Origin: Sorghum bicolor | Taxonomy: Eukaryota > Streptophyta > Magnoliopsida > Poales > Poaceae | Length of the DNA stretch: 64,000 nucleotides | Direction: 5' to 3' | NCBI RefSeq assembly: GCF_000003195.3 | Contig: NC_012873.2 | Coordinates: 45,599,022-45,663,021 of the forward strand | Part shown: piece after piece, positions 21,791 through 33,740 of the stretch | How positions within the stretch are numbered: position 1 is the first letter of the stretch | Layout of the letters: each line of letters begins with the position of its first letter | Notes under the pieces: generated by a model | Told to the model about the DNA's origin: nothing | The model's input: the letters and a program-made list of their open reading frames with translations, nothing else | Databases searched by the model: none | Made by a program: the position numbers and the translations under genes

Positions 21791-22547
21791 TGCAGGAAAA
21801 CTTTCAATATCAACCTGGGAAGTCCTGAGATACAAACTCACATTGGAGATAAAGGAGACACATGAAGTTTAACAATTTGCACAAGAAGGACATAGCTCAT
21901 TTATCATAAAGAGATGATCTATGGAGAGTGCCACAAACACGATGCACAACCGCTAAGAAAGGAAAGCTTCCACAAGGTGATACTATACCATCACTCTTCA
22001 ATTAAGGTAACATCTTAAGGTACATGACTATCGCTTTTATAAGTTTCTCCTTGGTTCTGGCATACACATGAATAAAAGAGACAATCATGTATGATTTGTA
22101 GCTCCAAATTAACCAACCCAATTAATTCAACATGTTTAGTCCTTTAATCTTTGTTCTTAGTACTACCTTCGTGATCTCACACTCCCAATCATATAAGCTA
22201 AAATGTTGCACATTCAATCTTTGGGAAGATATAAAGAAAAAAGACATATACATAGATAGATTATCTTTCCATTAGGTTGAGCCATATGATCTGACAAATG
22301 TTTCAAATCCTACACTCATGATCCTATCAACTTTGTCTTGCTCACTATGCTTAAGGTTAGAGAAGAACAAATACACTTTTGGTTCTGTTGGTGTTTTCCA
22401 CCAACAGGGCCCATGCACTTGATCTCTGCCTTGTCTCTATGAATAGGTACACTTCAAGCAAAACATGGAGGAGTTTTACAACTCCCAGATTCCATCAAGT
22501 GAAGAACCGGGATCTACGAGCACAAACACAATGGAGATCGGACACTT
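21791..22547 (+). mobile_element. non-coding internal region of B, right of C
   Basis: No recognisable coding sequence. It contains a perfect 9-bp hairpin at 22385-22407 (CTGTTGGTG-TTTTC-CACCAACAG). From about 22548 it becomes homologous to the protease region of C. Confidence 0.6.
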
Positions 22548-23433
22548 AGTTTCCCAAAGGAAATATTGAAGAACCTCTGTGTCCGAGTTGGTACCTTGTA
22601 CGCTCCAGCAAACTTCGTGGTGATAGAGACTGGTACTGAGGAGAGGGCACCCATCACCTTAGGGAGGCCATTCCCAAACACTAGAGCTGTCATCTACGCT
22701 AATGCTGCCAAGATCAGTCTCTACATCAAGGGGAAGAAGGAGACTTTCCTTCAAGAACAAGACTACACAAACTTCAGAGCAATCCCGACATGAACCATGG
22801 AAGAGGACCAACAGGAGGAACATGAACAAGCAAATGTGGACCGAGTCAGCTAAGATGGTCACTGCAGCTCAAGGAGGTCAAGATCGTCGACTCAAGTCAC
22901 CTTTCTTGATCAAGAAGGACGACCCTGGTGTTCCAAGCATCGAGTGCACAATCAACAGATACTCTTTTTAGAAGACACTCTACGACACCGGATCTGACGT
23001 CAACATAATGGCCGCAGTCACTTATCCGCTCCTGCATGGAACCATGCCCCTACAACCAACATACATTCAGCCCCAGATGATTTTCAGGTCATTGGCATGG
23101 GAGAAGACGAGTACGATCCACCCATCATCCTTGGAGGACCGTTCCTCAACACTATCAAAGTTATCATCTATATTGGAATCGGAGAAGTCCACATGCACTT
23201 CCCCTCTGAGAAGAAGATAACACAACCGCAACTAGAGGAGGCAAATCATCAAGGACGGATGGGTAGACTACGAAGGAGAAGTGATAAGGTCTGAAGACAT
23301 ACGGCTTGAACAGAACTGTCCTGAGGAGACCGTAGCATCGAGGCAGGTGTGGAGGGAGAACATAGTTATACATAAAGAGGAGGCGCCACCGGAATTACCG
23401 ACTACGTCATCCAGCAAATCCCAGGACGACTGA
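22548..23433 (+). pseudogene. decayed protease region of element B
   Basis: The sequence follows 16935-17955 of C closely. The end of the first protease domain (NLCVRVGTLYAP, ITLGRPF), the basic linker, the second active-site region (YDTGSDVNIMAAVTY, near 22982-23026) and the tail are all visible. Frameshifts split it into several frames, a stop precedes the second active site, and about 80 bp are missing after PTYIQPQM. The gag and zinc knuckle of C have no counterpart here. It shows B once carried the same tandem-protease design as C. Confidence 0.85.
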
Positions 23434-23942
23434 GAAAACGGAGAGTCCCGTTCGGAGGACTTAAAAACACCAAACGTCTTGCCAAGAGGTAAACTTGGTA
23501 GTTATCCTTTTCCTTTCAATTATTCAATTATAGTTTGCTTAGTTAATTAGGTTCATGCTATCTTGAAAAGAAAATAAAAATGTTAAAAATAGTAAGCCCC
23601 ATGTGAGTAGACTTGTGGTTTAAAAACCCATAGGTATATTGACTGTGGTGGCATAAAATAAATATGTTTTCATCTTACAATAAAAATATAAAAATAATAA
23701 GTGTATGATCCTGCTAAATAAATAACATTTATTGAGGAGGCTCAACATGATAAAAGTCTAGATATTTATGCTAACACTTAACCAGTTCCACAAAGCTTTG
23801 TTGTCTATTTGAGCTCCACAGAATTCAAGGATCAAAGAAGACTAGCAGACGGAGGACATCCTAATCGTTGTCAGGGTGCTGCCGACTTTCAAATACACCT
23901 CCACCACCTGCTAGCTACATCAGAAGAAATTACGTTAAAATC

Positions 23943-23965
23943 CAGCTTGGGGGAGAGCACCCCCA
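23943..23965 (+). promoter_or_regulatory. internal polypurine-like tract and hairpin (B)
   Basis: CAGCTTGGGGGAGAG then CACCCCCA; same fold and position as 18443-18469 in C. Confidence 0.55.
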
Positions 23966-24855
23966 TTTATCCAGCTAAGTGTTTCTACTCGCGTTTATAC
24001 TTTACTCAAATAATAAAAGAAGCATAATCATGAAAACCAAAATAAAGATTTTGTGCTTTTATATATATATATCTTTGCTTAGTTTGCTAAATAAATAAAT
24101 AAATAAAGTTTGCTATGAACCCTTATGATAAGCTCTCACATGGAAATGATGAATAGTTGCTCTGCCATGACTAGTTCTTAAAATTGAAATCTCTCTCAAG
24201 TTTAGGCATAACTTTTATAATTTAAACCTGCTCTAAACCTGAACTTGTGGGAAGAGTACTTGATCTAAAGTCTAAGTTGTTAACGGATATGATATGGGAA
24301 GGTTGAGCTGCTATTTATCTGTTCCTAGAGATGCTAGAATTCTGGAGAATTTTATCTTTGAAAAATCTTTAAAATAACACATGATGAGTTCCTGTATGAT
24401 GAGAGTTTAAAATCCTACCACAGCCATATATACATGCTTATTAAACTTTGAGCCACACATTTACTTTTTACTGCTTATGAGCATTGAGTGTGGTCAAGCT
24501 ATGTAGACCCTTAGGAGCTTGTCATGTGGTTAAAATCAAGATTCACTTGCACGTTCACTCATATATGCTACTTCTACTCCGGAAGTACCATCCACATATA
24601 TCCACTCATTTCCATCTCCAGAACCACCCAAAAACATTCTACTCCTAATCCGGGAAAGAATGGCTAAAAATATTTCTGTTTTTCTCTGTGGAATAAATGC
24701 TCGAGTTATCTTGGTTACTACCACTTGCTATATTATTTTAGGAGATGAGTGCTCTAAAAAAAAAGAAGAGAAGAAAAATACGAGGAGATAAAAAGGGGCA
24801 AGTGTTCGGAACCTCAAAAGAAAAAAAAAGAAAAAGTGAGACGAGAGATAAAAAT

Positions 24856-24896
24856 GGACAAATGTCCGACAGTAGAATTAGGGGTACAAGATACCC
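24856..24896 (+). promoter_or_regulatory. conserved double stem-loop in the B 3' region
   Basis: Stem 1 is GGAC/GTCC around AAAT; stem 2 is GGGTA/TACCC around CAAGA. The first pair is G-C here and G-U in C. Confidence 0.6.
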
Positions 24897-24971
24897 ACCT
24901 GAGAGAAAAGAAAAAGAAAATATAGAGCATCTAATTCCCCTCAAAAAGCTTCAAAGTGCAAGAAAGGTATG

Positions 24972-26245
24972 TGTTGACGGTCCTTAATGCTTATATTTAA
25001 CCATCAACTAATCATGGAAAAGGATCCAAATGCAACCAACACCCAGACTTTGGGTTTTATCTCACAGAATTCCACGAGTTTTGGTGTTTGTCTATTTCTG
25101 CAGGGGGTTATCAGGAAATACGGAGGAAAGGCCCACACGTCGGGTTTACATAGAGATATTAACGTGCCGCACAATTTTCTATCATCTAGAAGACTCTAGA
25201 AGCCACGGGACCGAACGGGAAGGCAATCGGGCTCGGAGGCAGGGCGCCCGTCCTACTCTCCTGGGCGCCCGCCCAGCTACAGTGCCCAATCAGGACACGT
25301 TTCGCGGATCATGCTCCACCGACCTAATACTTCAAGGAAAACCACACGATCAATGTCGGTTTGATCCGACGGCCCAGATTCATCTGAAAAGACTATATAA
25401 GCAAGGCCCCCTGGCCCCTGGAGATCATACCTCTTCTTCAGAATCAAAGTTAGGGTTTCAATTCTTCATCTAAGTAGAGAGGATCCCTCTAGTTCTTCTA
25501 GTTCTACCTCTAGTTCATCTAGATCTAGTTCTAGTTCATCTAGTTCTAGTTCCTCTAGTTCTAGTTCTAGTTAGTTCTAGTTGTAATCTAGAAAATAGGG
25601 AGAGAGAAGAGGAGAGCGGAGGAGGAGCCGGATCTGTCGGATCTTCCTCAACATTGTACTTTTGCAGCATCTGGTTCGTTCTTCATCATTCTCCAGGTTC
25701 TTCAATTCATAACTCCTGAGTTCTCTAATTACTTTTATTTACATTCAAGTTATTTATTGGATTCCCGCTTGCATCAAGTGCTCTAATCTTTGAAACATTA
25801 GAGTAGTAATTAATAGATTAGACGTGGTGTTTAGTCTTGCAATTACCTGGAATTACACCCAATCCTGCGGATTGTTTTGGTAGCCTTAGGGTAGTGACAG
25901 CCCTAACGGTCGACGTATTCCACCTCGTTCGGATCGGTGTTTGTAGGACCGTAGTCAGAGCTTCCTAGCCCCCTTCTCATCTCTTTCTGTGGTTAGTGTT
26001 CTGATGTCCCGAAATAGATAATCTTGAAGTAATTCTTGATTCTTAGATCAACTAGAGAACTCTCAGGAAACTTCCTCTCTTCCCACCAAAAATAATCATA
26101 TAGTTATCCTTGGGCGATCTTGGATCTTAATTAGTACACTCACGTTCCCTGTGGAAAATCGATACTCTAGAATACTCCCGGGTGAAGGCTACATCGGTAT
26201 CCGTGCGCTTGCGGATTTTTCTGTTTGCGTTTAAAATACCCAACA
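24972..26245 (+). mobile_element. solo LTR D, Athila-like, 1274 bp
   Basis: It starts TGTTGACGG and ends CCCAACA with a perfect duplication GTATG (24967-24971, 26246-26250). C keeps the unoccupied version of this site at about 19452-19470, where AAGGTATGTATCCCC runs uninterrupted, which proves insertion into B. TATATAA at 25394-25400; U5 hairpin at 26199-26216. No internal region remains. Confidence 0.95.
25487..25585. repeat. CTAGTT-type short tandem repeat in LTR D
   Basis: About 100 bp of imperfect CTAGTT/TCTAGTTC units just downstream of the D promoter. Not seen in LTRs A, B, C or E. Confidence 0.85.
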
Positions 26246-26250
26246 GTATG

Positions 26251-26894
26251 TATCCCCTCAAAAGAGCAAAAGTATAATTAGACTTTCACCATTGTTATCA
26301 CCATCATCACCATACACCATTCATCTGCCACACATGCACATCTTGATTTGACTTATTGACTTGTTTCTCTGGATCCATGGTTTGACTATGCAATAAATGT
26401 CTTGTAAGTATGTATTAGCTGTCTCTCACCTATGAGCTCCAGATATCAAAACCTTATTAGAGTAGGGTGAGAGAGAAAGCAATATCACTATGCCTCATAC
26501 CACAAATACTACATACTTTGAGAGAAGGCATATACCATTACTGCCTTGGTAAGGATCCAGAAATACCACAAAAAAGAGATTTGAGAGAATCATATAAGGA
26601 ATCTCTGAGTTTTATTTGAAAATCTGCAAAAACTCCAGAGCTATAGCTGATCAAGAATAAGAGACATGGCGCTTGACTTGACCGTTATATCTTTTAACTG
26701 CTCAAGACACAAGTGACGGTTACAAGCCCCATGGTGAAATGTAAAATGAGTAAGTTTTAAGTCTTAACAGTTTATTCTAACTAAGAGATGAGATCTTGCT
26801 TGAATGTGTGTGTACTTTTAAGGCATGAAACCACTGCAGAAACTCTTGAGTTCATCCTTGCTCAGGGACGAGCAAGAGGTAAGCTTGGGGGAGT
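26251..26894 (+). other. end of B 3' region with PPT hairpin
   Basis: Continues the C-like 3' region after D. CTTGCTC-AGGGAC-GAGCAAG at 26857-26876 and the polypurine tract AAGCTTGGGGGAGT at 26881-26894 abut the 3' LTR. Confidence 0.8.
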
Positions 26895-28117
26895 TGTTGA
26901 CAGTCCTTAAGTACCAAATATAATCATCAAATAAATAAAGAAAAGCATCTACATGCAACCAACACCCAGACTTAGGGTTTTATCTGACAGAATTCCACGA
27001 GTTTTGGTGTTTGTCTATTTCTGCAGGGGGTTATCAGGAAATATGGAAGAAAGGCCCACATGTCGGGATTACATAGAGATATCAACGCACCCCGCAATTT
27101 TCTACCATCTAGAAGACTCCAGAAGCCACGGGAAGAAAGTAGAGGCCAAAAGGGGCCAGGCCCAGGGCGCCTGCCCTGAGGACCTGGGCGCCCGCCCCCC
27201 TCTGGATGCCAATCAGGACTCTTTTCGCACACGACGTTCCACCGACCTAAAGGATCAAGGATAACGTAGTACCACATCGCCTGCTGGACCAAAAATGCAC
27301 AGAGGAGGAGGACTATATAAGCAGACCCCCTGGCCCCTGGAGGAGACAAGTTTTTCATAGAGTTGAGGGGAGCCCTCGAAGGAAAACCTCTTATCTAAAT
27401 AAAATTTATTTTAGGCTTAGCATCCAATGTGAGTAGAATTAGATCTTCTAGTTTCTACTAGATTGAGAGAGTTAGAGTGGAGGTGTAGATCGGAGGAAGG
27501 CCGGCCTGTCGGTGTCTACTCCGAGGTTGTACCTGCGGGATCAAGTCTTCTAACCCGAGGCTTGCTCCTAAGATTCTTCAGTAATTCGACTTCTAATTCT
27601 AGTAAGTTCTTGTTTTATTGTTCTTTGGTTTATGAGTTTACTTTAATCCTCTTCCGGTTGAGTATTAGAGTAATCATTGCTGGCGTAAACGTGGTGTTTA
27701 GGCTAGGTACTCGTAGATATCCCCTGACTAGCTAGACCGTGGTAGTAGCAAGGAACGTGACATTTCCGAGTTACCTTTGTATCCCACATCTCGTTAGCAG
27801 GAAGGGTAGGGTTTATAGGTGCGGGTCGAACATCCTTTGTGGTGTCTAGATTCCGTAAGCTTCCCCAATAGAACAGTAGATCATCCTTACCAAGGTTAGA
27901 ATGAGACTACGGTTGCAGTCTTCTCTATACATCACTCACATCGAGAAACATTCTTTGTAGCCTAAAGGGATAGTAGCAATAGATTTGGTTAGTCAGATGC
28001 ACCCTTTCTCCCAGTGGTAAAAATATAATTACGATAACTTTGGATTCCCGGGTGAAATGCTCACCGATATCCGTGCGCTTGCGGATCATTTCCTTATTGC
28101 GTTACCAAATATCAACA
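26895..28117 (+). repeat. 3' LTR of B
   Basis: 1223 bp, TGTTGACAGTCC...TATCAACA. U5 hairpin at 28069-28086. It differs from 10775-12001 at about 25 positions including small indels. Confidence 0.95.
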
Positions 28118-28122
28118 GCTGG

Positions 28123-30221
28123 CAAGAAGCATTGTATAATCCACTTGTCGGGGCCAATTTAATGTCGAAATCTTTTATGCTCACCCATCTAGGGTCTGAA
28201 GCACTGGCCCCGACAGAGAAAACTCTCAGGGTAGCCCCGCGTACAGAATTGAAAAGTTGTGGGATTCTCCACCAAACCCATGTACGACTTGATAACATCA
28301 GAATGAGTCTTGAATTTTATGTCTTTGACATTAAAAGTTTTGACATCCTTATAAGCCACCCTATAGAGCTTTTAACCCATGAACTGCCAGCTACAGGGGC
28401 AATGAACGTAAAATTGGGAAGAGACACTTTTTCCATTCCAATCACTCGAGCTAAAAACTCATTGATCGACTCTCGACCCGACCTACCTTTGCCCAAGGAG
28501 GTGATGGCCGTTTCACCTTTTGAAACACCCGAATCGTCCTTAGATAAAGACGCCGAAAGCATCATTCGAGAAGAGGACGAGCTAGGAGAAACCATAGAAC
28601 TCCCCGAGGATGAAACGCCACCAAAACCTCCAGTTGAGCTTAAACCCTTGCCCGCTGGGCTGCGTTATGCCTTTCTAAACGGCAACAAAGAAACTCCCGT
28701 AATTATTAGTGATAAGCTATCTGATGAGGAGTCGAACAAACTCATTGCCATCTTAGAAAAACATAGCACAGCCTTTGGGTATTCCTTGCAAGACCTCAAG
28801 GGAATAAGCCCAACACTCTGCACACATCGCATACCTACGGACCCTGAGCTTACACCTTCTCGTGAACCCCAACGTAGGCTGAACAACGCGATGCGTGAAG
28901 TCGTGAAAAAGGAAGTTCTCAAACTTTTTCACGCCGGGATTATTTATCCCGTACCACACAGTGACTGGGTCAGTCCCATCCAAGTGGTTCCAAAGAAGGG
29001 AGGCATGACGGTCGTTAAAAACGATAAAGATGAGTTAATCCCCCAACGACCACAGACAGGGTGGAGAATGTGTATCGATTATCGAAAACTTAACAAGGCA
29101 ACAAAGAAAGATCATTTCCCACTGCCCTTCATTGACGAAATGTTAGAGCGGCTGGCGAAACATTCTTTCTTTTGTTTTCTTGACGGGTATTCGGGTTATC
29201 ATCAGATCCCTATCCACCCGATGATCAAAGCAAAACCACGTTCGCATGCCCATATGGAACGTTTGCTTATAGACGCATGTCCTTCGGACTATGCAATGCA
29301 CCCGCCTCCTTTCAAAGGTGCATGATGTCTATCTTTTCTGACATGATCGAGGAAATTATGGAAGTTTTCATGGACGATTTTTCAGTCTATGGAAAAACTT
29401 TTGATCATTGTCTAGAAAACTTAGACAAAGTGTTGCAAAGATGCTGTGATAAAGACCTGGTACTTAATTGGGAAAAGTGCCATTTCATGGTCAGAGAAGG
29501 CATCGTTCTCGGACACCTAGTTTCCGAGAGGGGAATCGAGGTAGACAAGGCCAAAATTGAAGTAATAGAGGGTCTACCTCCTCCAGTGAACGTAAAAGGG
29601 ATCCGAAGTTTCTTAGGCCACGCTGGTTTCTATAGAAGGTTTATAAAAAACTTTTCACAAATTGCAAGGCCTCTTACAAATCTTTTAGCCAAAGAAACAC
29701 CCTTTGAGTTCACCGATGAGTGTCTCACTGCCTTTCATACTTTAAAGAAGGCACCAATCATCCAACCCCCGGATTGGTCGCTACCGTTTGAGATAATGTG
29801 TGATGCTAGTGACTTTGCTGTCGGGACAGTCTTAGGTCAAACAAAAGATAAACAGCATCATGCAATTGCTTATGCTAGCAAAACTATGACAGGAGCTCAG
29901 TTAAATTATGCTACCACAGAAAAAGAGCTCCTTGCCGTAGTTTTCGCTATTGATAAATTCAGATCTTACTTAGTGGGAGCAAAAATAGTTGTTTATACTA
30001 ATCATGCTGCTCTAAAATACCTGCTCACTAAGAGAGATGCAAAACCTCACCTCATAAGATGGATCTTGCTGTTACAAGAATTTGATTTAGAAATAAAAGA
30101 TAAAAAGGGTATAGAAAATACTGTGGCAGATCATCTTTCGCGTATGCAAGTCACTAACATACAGGAACTACACATTAATGACTTCATGCGCAACAACATG
30201 CTGTTAAGAGTGACGACCTGA
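28123..30221 (+). pseudogene. protease-like/RT/RNase H region of element E
   Basis: This continues the E frame cut by B. A protease-like segment comes first (NPLVGANLMS at the expected active-site position, no DTG), then RT with WRMCIDYRKLN and [12 protein letters not shown] single-base frameshift near 29220 falls between YHQIPIHP and the fingers segment. The second frame (29277-30221) has [13 protein letters not shown], the catalytic FMDDFSVYG, and RNase H with CDASDFAVG and [10 protein letters not shown]; the last acidic site reads TNH where TDH is usual. Another shift near 30208 separates it from the integrase linker. It would have copied element RNA into DNA, but as it stands it cannot make a full enzyme. 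Confidence 0.93.
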
Positions 30222-31504
30222 ACCCGTGGTACGCCACCATCGTCAACTACATGGTCACGGGTTACGTACCACCAGGCGAAAGCAGGAAGAAGCTGCAAGT
30301 TGAGAGCCGCCGACACCTTTGGGACGACCCATACTTGTATTGGGTCTGTTCCGACGGGCTTTTGAGGAGGTGTGTACCAGCAACCGAAGGAGAGAAAATC
30401 ATCGAACAATGCCACTCTGCACCATACGGAGGCCACTATGGAGCCTTCCGCACTCAAGCCAAAATCTAGCAGTGCGGATTCTTCTGGCCGACGATGTATG
30501 AGGACACGAAGGACTTCATCCGAAGATGCCGGAAGTGTCAGTTTCAAGGCAACATCACTGCTCGCAATGAAATGCCCCTCCATTACAACCTACCGGTCGA
30601 AGTATTTGATGTATGGGGCATTGACTTCATGGGTCCATTCCAAAAGTCCCAAGATTGCGAGTATATCCTGGTTGCTGTGGACTATGTGTCCAAGTGGGTA
30701 GAAGCTCTACCATGCCGAACTGCTGACGCAAAGCACGCACGGAAGATGTTTCATGAAGTGATCTTTCCTCGGTTCGGAACACCCAGGATGGTTGTGAGTG
30801 ATGGAGGATCACACTTCATTGACAGAACATTCAGAAACTTCCTGCGTGAGCTTGGAGCAAAGCACAACATAGCTACCCCATACCACCCTCAAACAAGCGG
30901 TCAAGCGGAAACCTCAAACAAGCAAATCAAGAACATCCTGCAGAAAACAGTCAATGCAATGGGGAAGGGTTGGAAGAGCAAGTTACTAGATGCCCTCTGG
31001 GCATATCGGACGGCCTATGAAACCCCCATAGGCATCTCACCATTCCAGATGGTATATGGCAAAGCATGCCATCTCCCGGTTGAGCTCGAGCACCGAGCTT
31101 ACTGCGTGATCAAGAACTGGAATATGGACTTCAAGCTAGCTGGCAGGAACCGATAGAAACAGATAGCTGAGCTTGAAGAATGGCGAGAAAAAGCTTACCA
31201 TAGTGCTAAGATATACAAGGAAAGAACAAAGAAATGGCACGATCACCGAATCAAACCCAAGGAGTTTAGAAAAGGCGACCGCGTTGTACTCTTCAACTCC
31301 AAGGTACGACTTTTCGGTGTAGGAAAACTTCGGAGTAAGTGGAAAGGACCATACACCGTCATCGAGACCTCCGAGCATGGCGCGATCACCATAGCAGATG
31401 ACGAAGGTAATATCACTAAGGTAAATGGTCAACGCTTAAAAGTTTTCCTGGAACCCAATTTTGAAAAGGAAATTGAAACAATACATTTGATTAATTGGGT
31501 TTAA
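30222..31504 (+). pseudogene. integrase of element E
   Basis: The N-terminal HHCC zinc domain lies at about 30400-30540 (HYGAF..., CRKCQ). The DDE core follows: GIDFMGPF, VVSDGGSHF, and SGQAETSNKQIK carrying the glutamate. A C-terminal domain (KGDRVVLFNSKV, KWKGPYTV) ends at a stop 31502-31504. In-frame stops at about 30467-30469 and at 31154-31156 break it, and it is out of frame with RNase H upstream. The family joins element DNA to the chromosome; this copy is inactive. Confidence 0.93.
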
Positions 31505-31515
31505 ATTGTAAAAAA

Positions 31516-31550
<35 letters not shown>

Positions 31551-32018
31551 TAAATAAAATATTTCAATTAATTCTGCTTAGTTTTGAATTACCAAAAATA
31601 AAAATATGATTTCTAAAAAGGGATCTTTAATTTTTAGCTTTTACCTTTCAATAAAACCCTTGTTTCTCTAAAAAATATCTAGGAAGCGTAGCAAAACACA
31701 GGCAGATTCAAAATTTGAAAAGTGGGACGAGCCCGCACGCCAAAATTCAGGGCCAATGGACGTGCCCAGGGATCGGCCGCCCCTAGGGGTCGGCCGCCCC
31801 TGGCCTGACACGTCTGTGGCCCGATCTTTTCCTGCGTCTATCTCTTCGTCATCCCTATCCTTATCTACATGCAAATTCAAATTTGCCGCTCGTGATCTCG
31901 CCAGGGAGGGCCTTCTTCCTATTTAAACACCCCCTAACCCCTCTCTAAGCCATAGCCATTAGTGCTTTCCAAGTTTACATCTTCACAAACCACCTCTATC
32001 AAGAGTAGCGCTTAGGGA
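31505..32018 (+). other. spacer between integrase and third ORF of E
   Basis: AT-rich start with an (ATA)n microsatellite at 31517-31552, then GC-rich sequence with a TATTTAAA-like motif near 31919-31926, about 95 bp before the third ORF. A separate promoter here is possible but unproven. Confidence 0.5.
31517..31552. repeat. (ATA)n microsatellite
   Basis: About 12 trinucleotide units directly after the integrase stop codon. Confidence 0.95.
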
Positions 32019-32713
32019 ATGGGCAGCCACGCTCTAGCGCTGTTCGTGGAGTCGGGAGGATCCTTCGACGCCGAAGGAGAATTCTCCGAGGCGAACATGA
32101 GGGAGGCATTCGGTGTGGAAGAAGGAGAGATGTTGACGTACCCTCTTGCCATCATGCCCCCGTCAAGCATCACGAGCGAAGGAACGAGCCTGCGTTCCAC
32201 GGCTCGCACGAAGGTGGCGGCGCACAAGACGGCAGCACCGAGGAAGACGGCGCGCGACGATGCGCCGCCGATGATGGCGAACAAGAAGAAGGCGCCTGTA
32301 GATCCATATGTTGTAACGCCTTCGGGCAGTTTAGACTCTAGGTTCTTGTCTTCGGGATCCACTGCGCGCTCCGACCCGTCCTACACCATGATGGGAATTA
32401 GAAAACCCGGTGGAGGATGCGGGAAGGGCCTCATGCGTAAGCCGCCGCTCGCGCCACCCGCACCTGCGCCCGCGCCTAAGACAGCCGCGACCACCTCGTC
32501 CGCCCCCTTGCGTATCAAACGCGCAAACCCCGCTACAGGGGGGCGATCAAACCGGCTGCCAAGTGACTCTAATCTGCCTTCTGCTGCCCCTCGTGTCCCA
32601 AAACGCGAGCGCGAAAATCCCATCCTTAGGGGGCAGCCACACGGATTTCATAGCGATTTAGATAATGAGTCGAAGCGGGAAAGCACACGCACTATCGCCG
32701 CGCTTGGGACTTC
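32019..32713 (+). pseudogene. third ORF of element E, 5' part (split by F)
   Basis: ATG 32019 opens a frame of about 232 codons up to the F insertion; the frame continues after F at 44644. It sits where Athila elements carry an extra, sometimes called env-like, ORF. What I see is Ala/Pro/Lys-rich and basic (KTAAPRKTARDDAPP, APAPAPAPKTAATTSS, PKRERENP). There is no signal peptide and no membrane segment, so nothing supports an envelope role. Together the two parts total 290 codons plus stop with no internal stop, in contrast to the broken pol. Function unknown. Confidence 0.7.
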
Positions 32714-33148
32714 TGTCGACGAAAGCTAGTCGGCAGTCTACCTTGGGGTATACGCACGGTAGTAGTTTATCGGTAGACGGTGCGCAAACTACGAACTCGA
32801 TGGTGCGCAAACTACGAACTCGATGGTTGGCGTAATACCTACGTCCTGCGTCTGGTTGTATTGATTTGTGCTGAGAGAATATGATGTCCTAGGGGGGTCC
32901 CTTGCCTCTCCTTATATAGTCCGGAGGCCAGGGTTACAGATCTGGAAACTAATCCTAGTCGGTCAATTGCCATAGATAGTTCGATATCAATTCCTATTCT
33001 AACCGACTAGAATCCTGCTTGATCTCCACGCCTTGTTTCCTTGCGCGAAACTCCAAGCTGTCAGATCAAACCTTGAGCTTGTCTCGTAATGGGCCAAACC
33101 TCCTGGCCCAAGTCTAGCCGTAAGGGTATAGGGTTCTATACCCCCACA
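32714..33148 (-). repeat. 3' LTR of F (element orientation)
   Basis: 435 bp. On the plus strand it reads TGTCGACG...CCCCCACA. TATA box on the minus strand at 32911-32920. A block present in the other LTR (44274-44316) is replaced by a second copy of GTGCGCAAACTACGAACTCG, so the LTRs are structurally unequal. Confidence 0.93.
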
Positions 33149-33740
33149 GCTAGTCCCCGAGCACCATGTATTGTGATGTAACACGCCGTCTTGAGCTTCT
33201 TCGATCAGTGAAGCTTGACGTCTTCAGTAAACAAAAAGGTCGCCCAAACAGTTGCAACGGTACTTTGACCATCTTAAAAGACAGTTGATCAACATTGACA
33301 TCGAAGAAGCTGGTTGTTCGAAGAATGCATGGTGCTCTAAATTAAAAAAGATTTCTTTCCTGGTGAAGTGTGCCCACTTTACTTTTAAGAAAAGTATAAA
33401 CCTCAAAAAAGCAAGCATATTCACCGCAAGGTGAAGTGTGCCCACTTAGTCCCTGAGTCTGGTAGTAGGTGACGTAGGTACGTGGTGCCAGGGTCAAAAG
33501 AAAAGTCCTCAAAGAAATTTTGTAACTGAGATGCATCGCCAGATGCATCGTACCGATGTAGTCCCCGAGCTTGCTGGAAGGCGAAGTATGAGCCTTGTAG
33601 CAAGGTCTAAAAAATTAAATTTACCAGTCCGTCTGCAATTGAATAGATTGATCGACCAGTCCCCTGCTGTACAATAGTATGACCACCAGGACCCAAGTAT
33701 CAATTGCGCTCCTTAGAATTCTGCGTTGCTATGCTGGACG
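33149..33740 (-). other. 3' untranslated region of F with PPT
   Basis: Directly inside the LTR the minus strand reads GGTGCTCGGGGACTAGC (33149-33165), the polypurine tract by position. The core AGTCCCCGAGC (plus strand) recurs at 33560-33570. No ORF is supported. Confidence 0.65.

Larger units (their letters stand above)
23434..24966 (+). other. 3' region of element B, left of D
   Basis: Non-coding, colinear with 17956-19460 of C. It holds the G5/C5 hairpin (23948-23965) and the double stem-loop (24856-24896). It ends at the GTATG duplication of solo LTR D. Confidence 0.8.
10775..28117 (+). mobile_element. element B, non-autonomous Athila-related retrotransposon with nested C and D
   Basis: The LTRs at 10775-12001 and 26895-28117 both start TGTTGAC and end TATCAACA. 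The flanking duplication is GATGG (10770-10774) against GCTGG (28118-28122), one mismatch. Removal of B restores a continuous E reading frame across the junction. Internally it has a primer-binding site, an ORF that begins like gag but then diverges, a decayed protease fragment (22548-23433) and a long 3' region. There is no RT, RNase H or integrase. The LTRs differ by roughly 25 changes by eye. Confidence 0.9.

Noticed and set aside
5742..27264. Small recurrent ORFs beginning MQPTPRLRVL in LTRs A (5742), B (10833, 26953) and D (25030)
   Set aside because: They lie in U3 upstream of the TATA box, their lengths and C-termini differ between copies, and DNA similarity of the LTRs explains the recurrence. 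No evidence of coding selection.
32019..32713. Envelope protein in element E
   Set aside because: Position fits the Athila third ORF, but there is no signal peptide, membrane segment or glycosylation-rich ectodomain.
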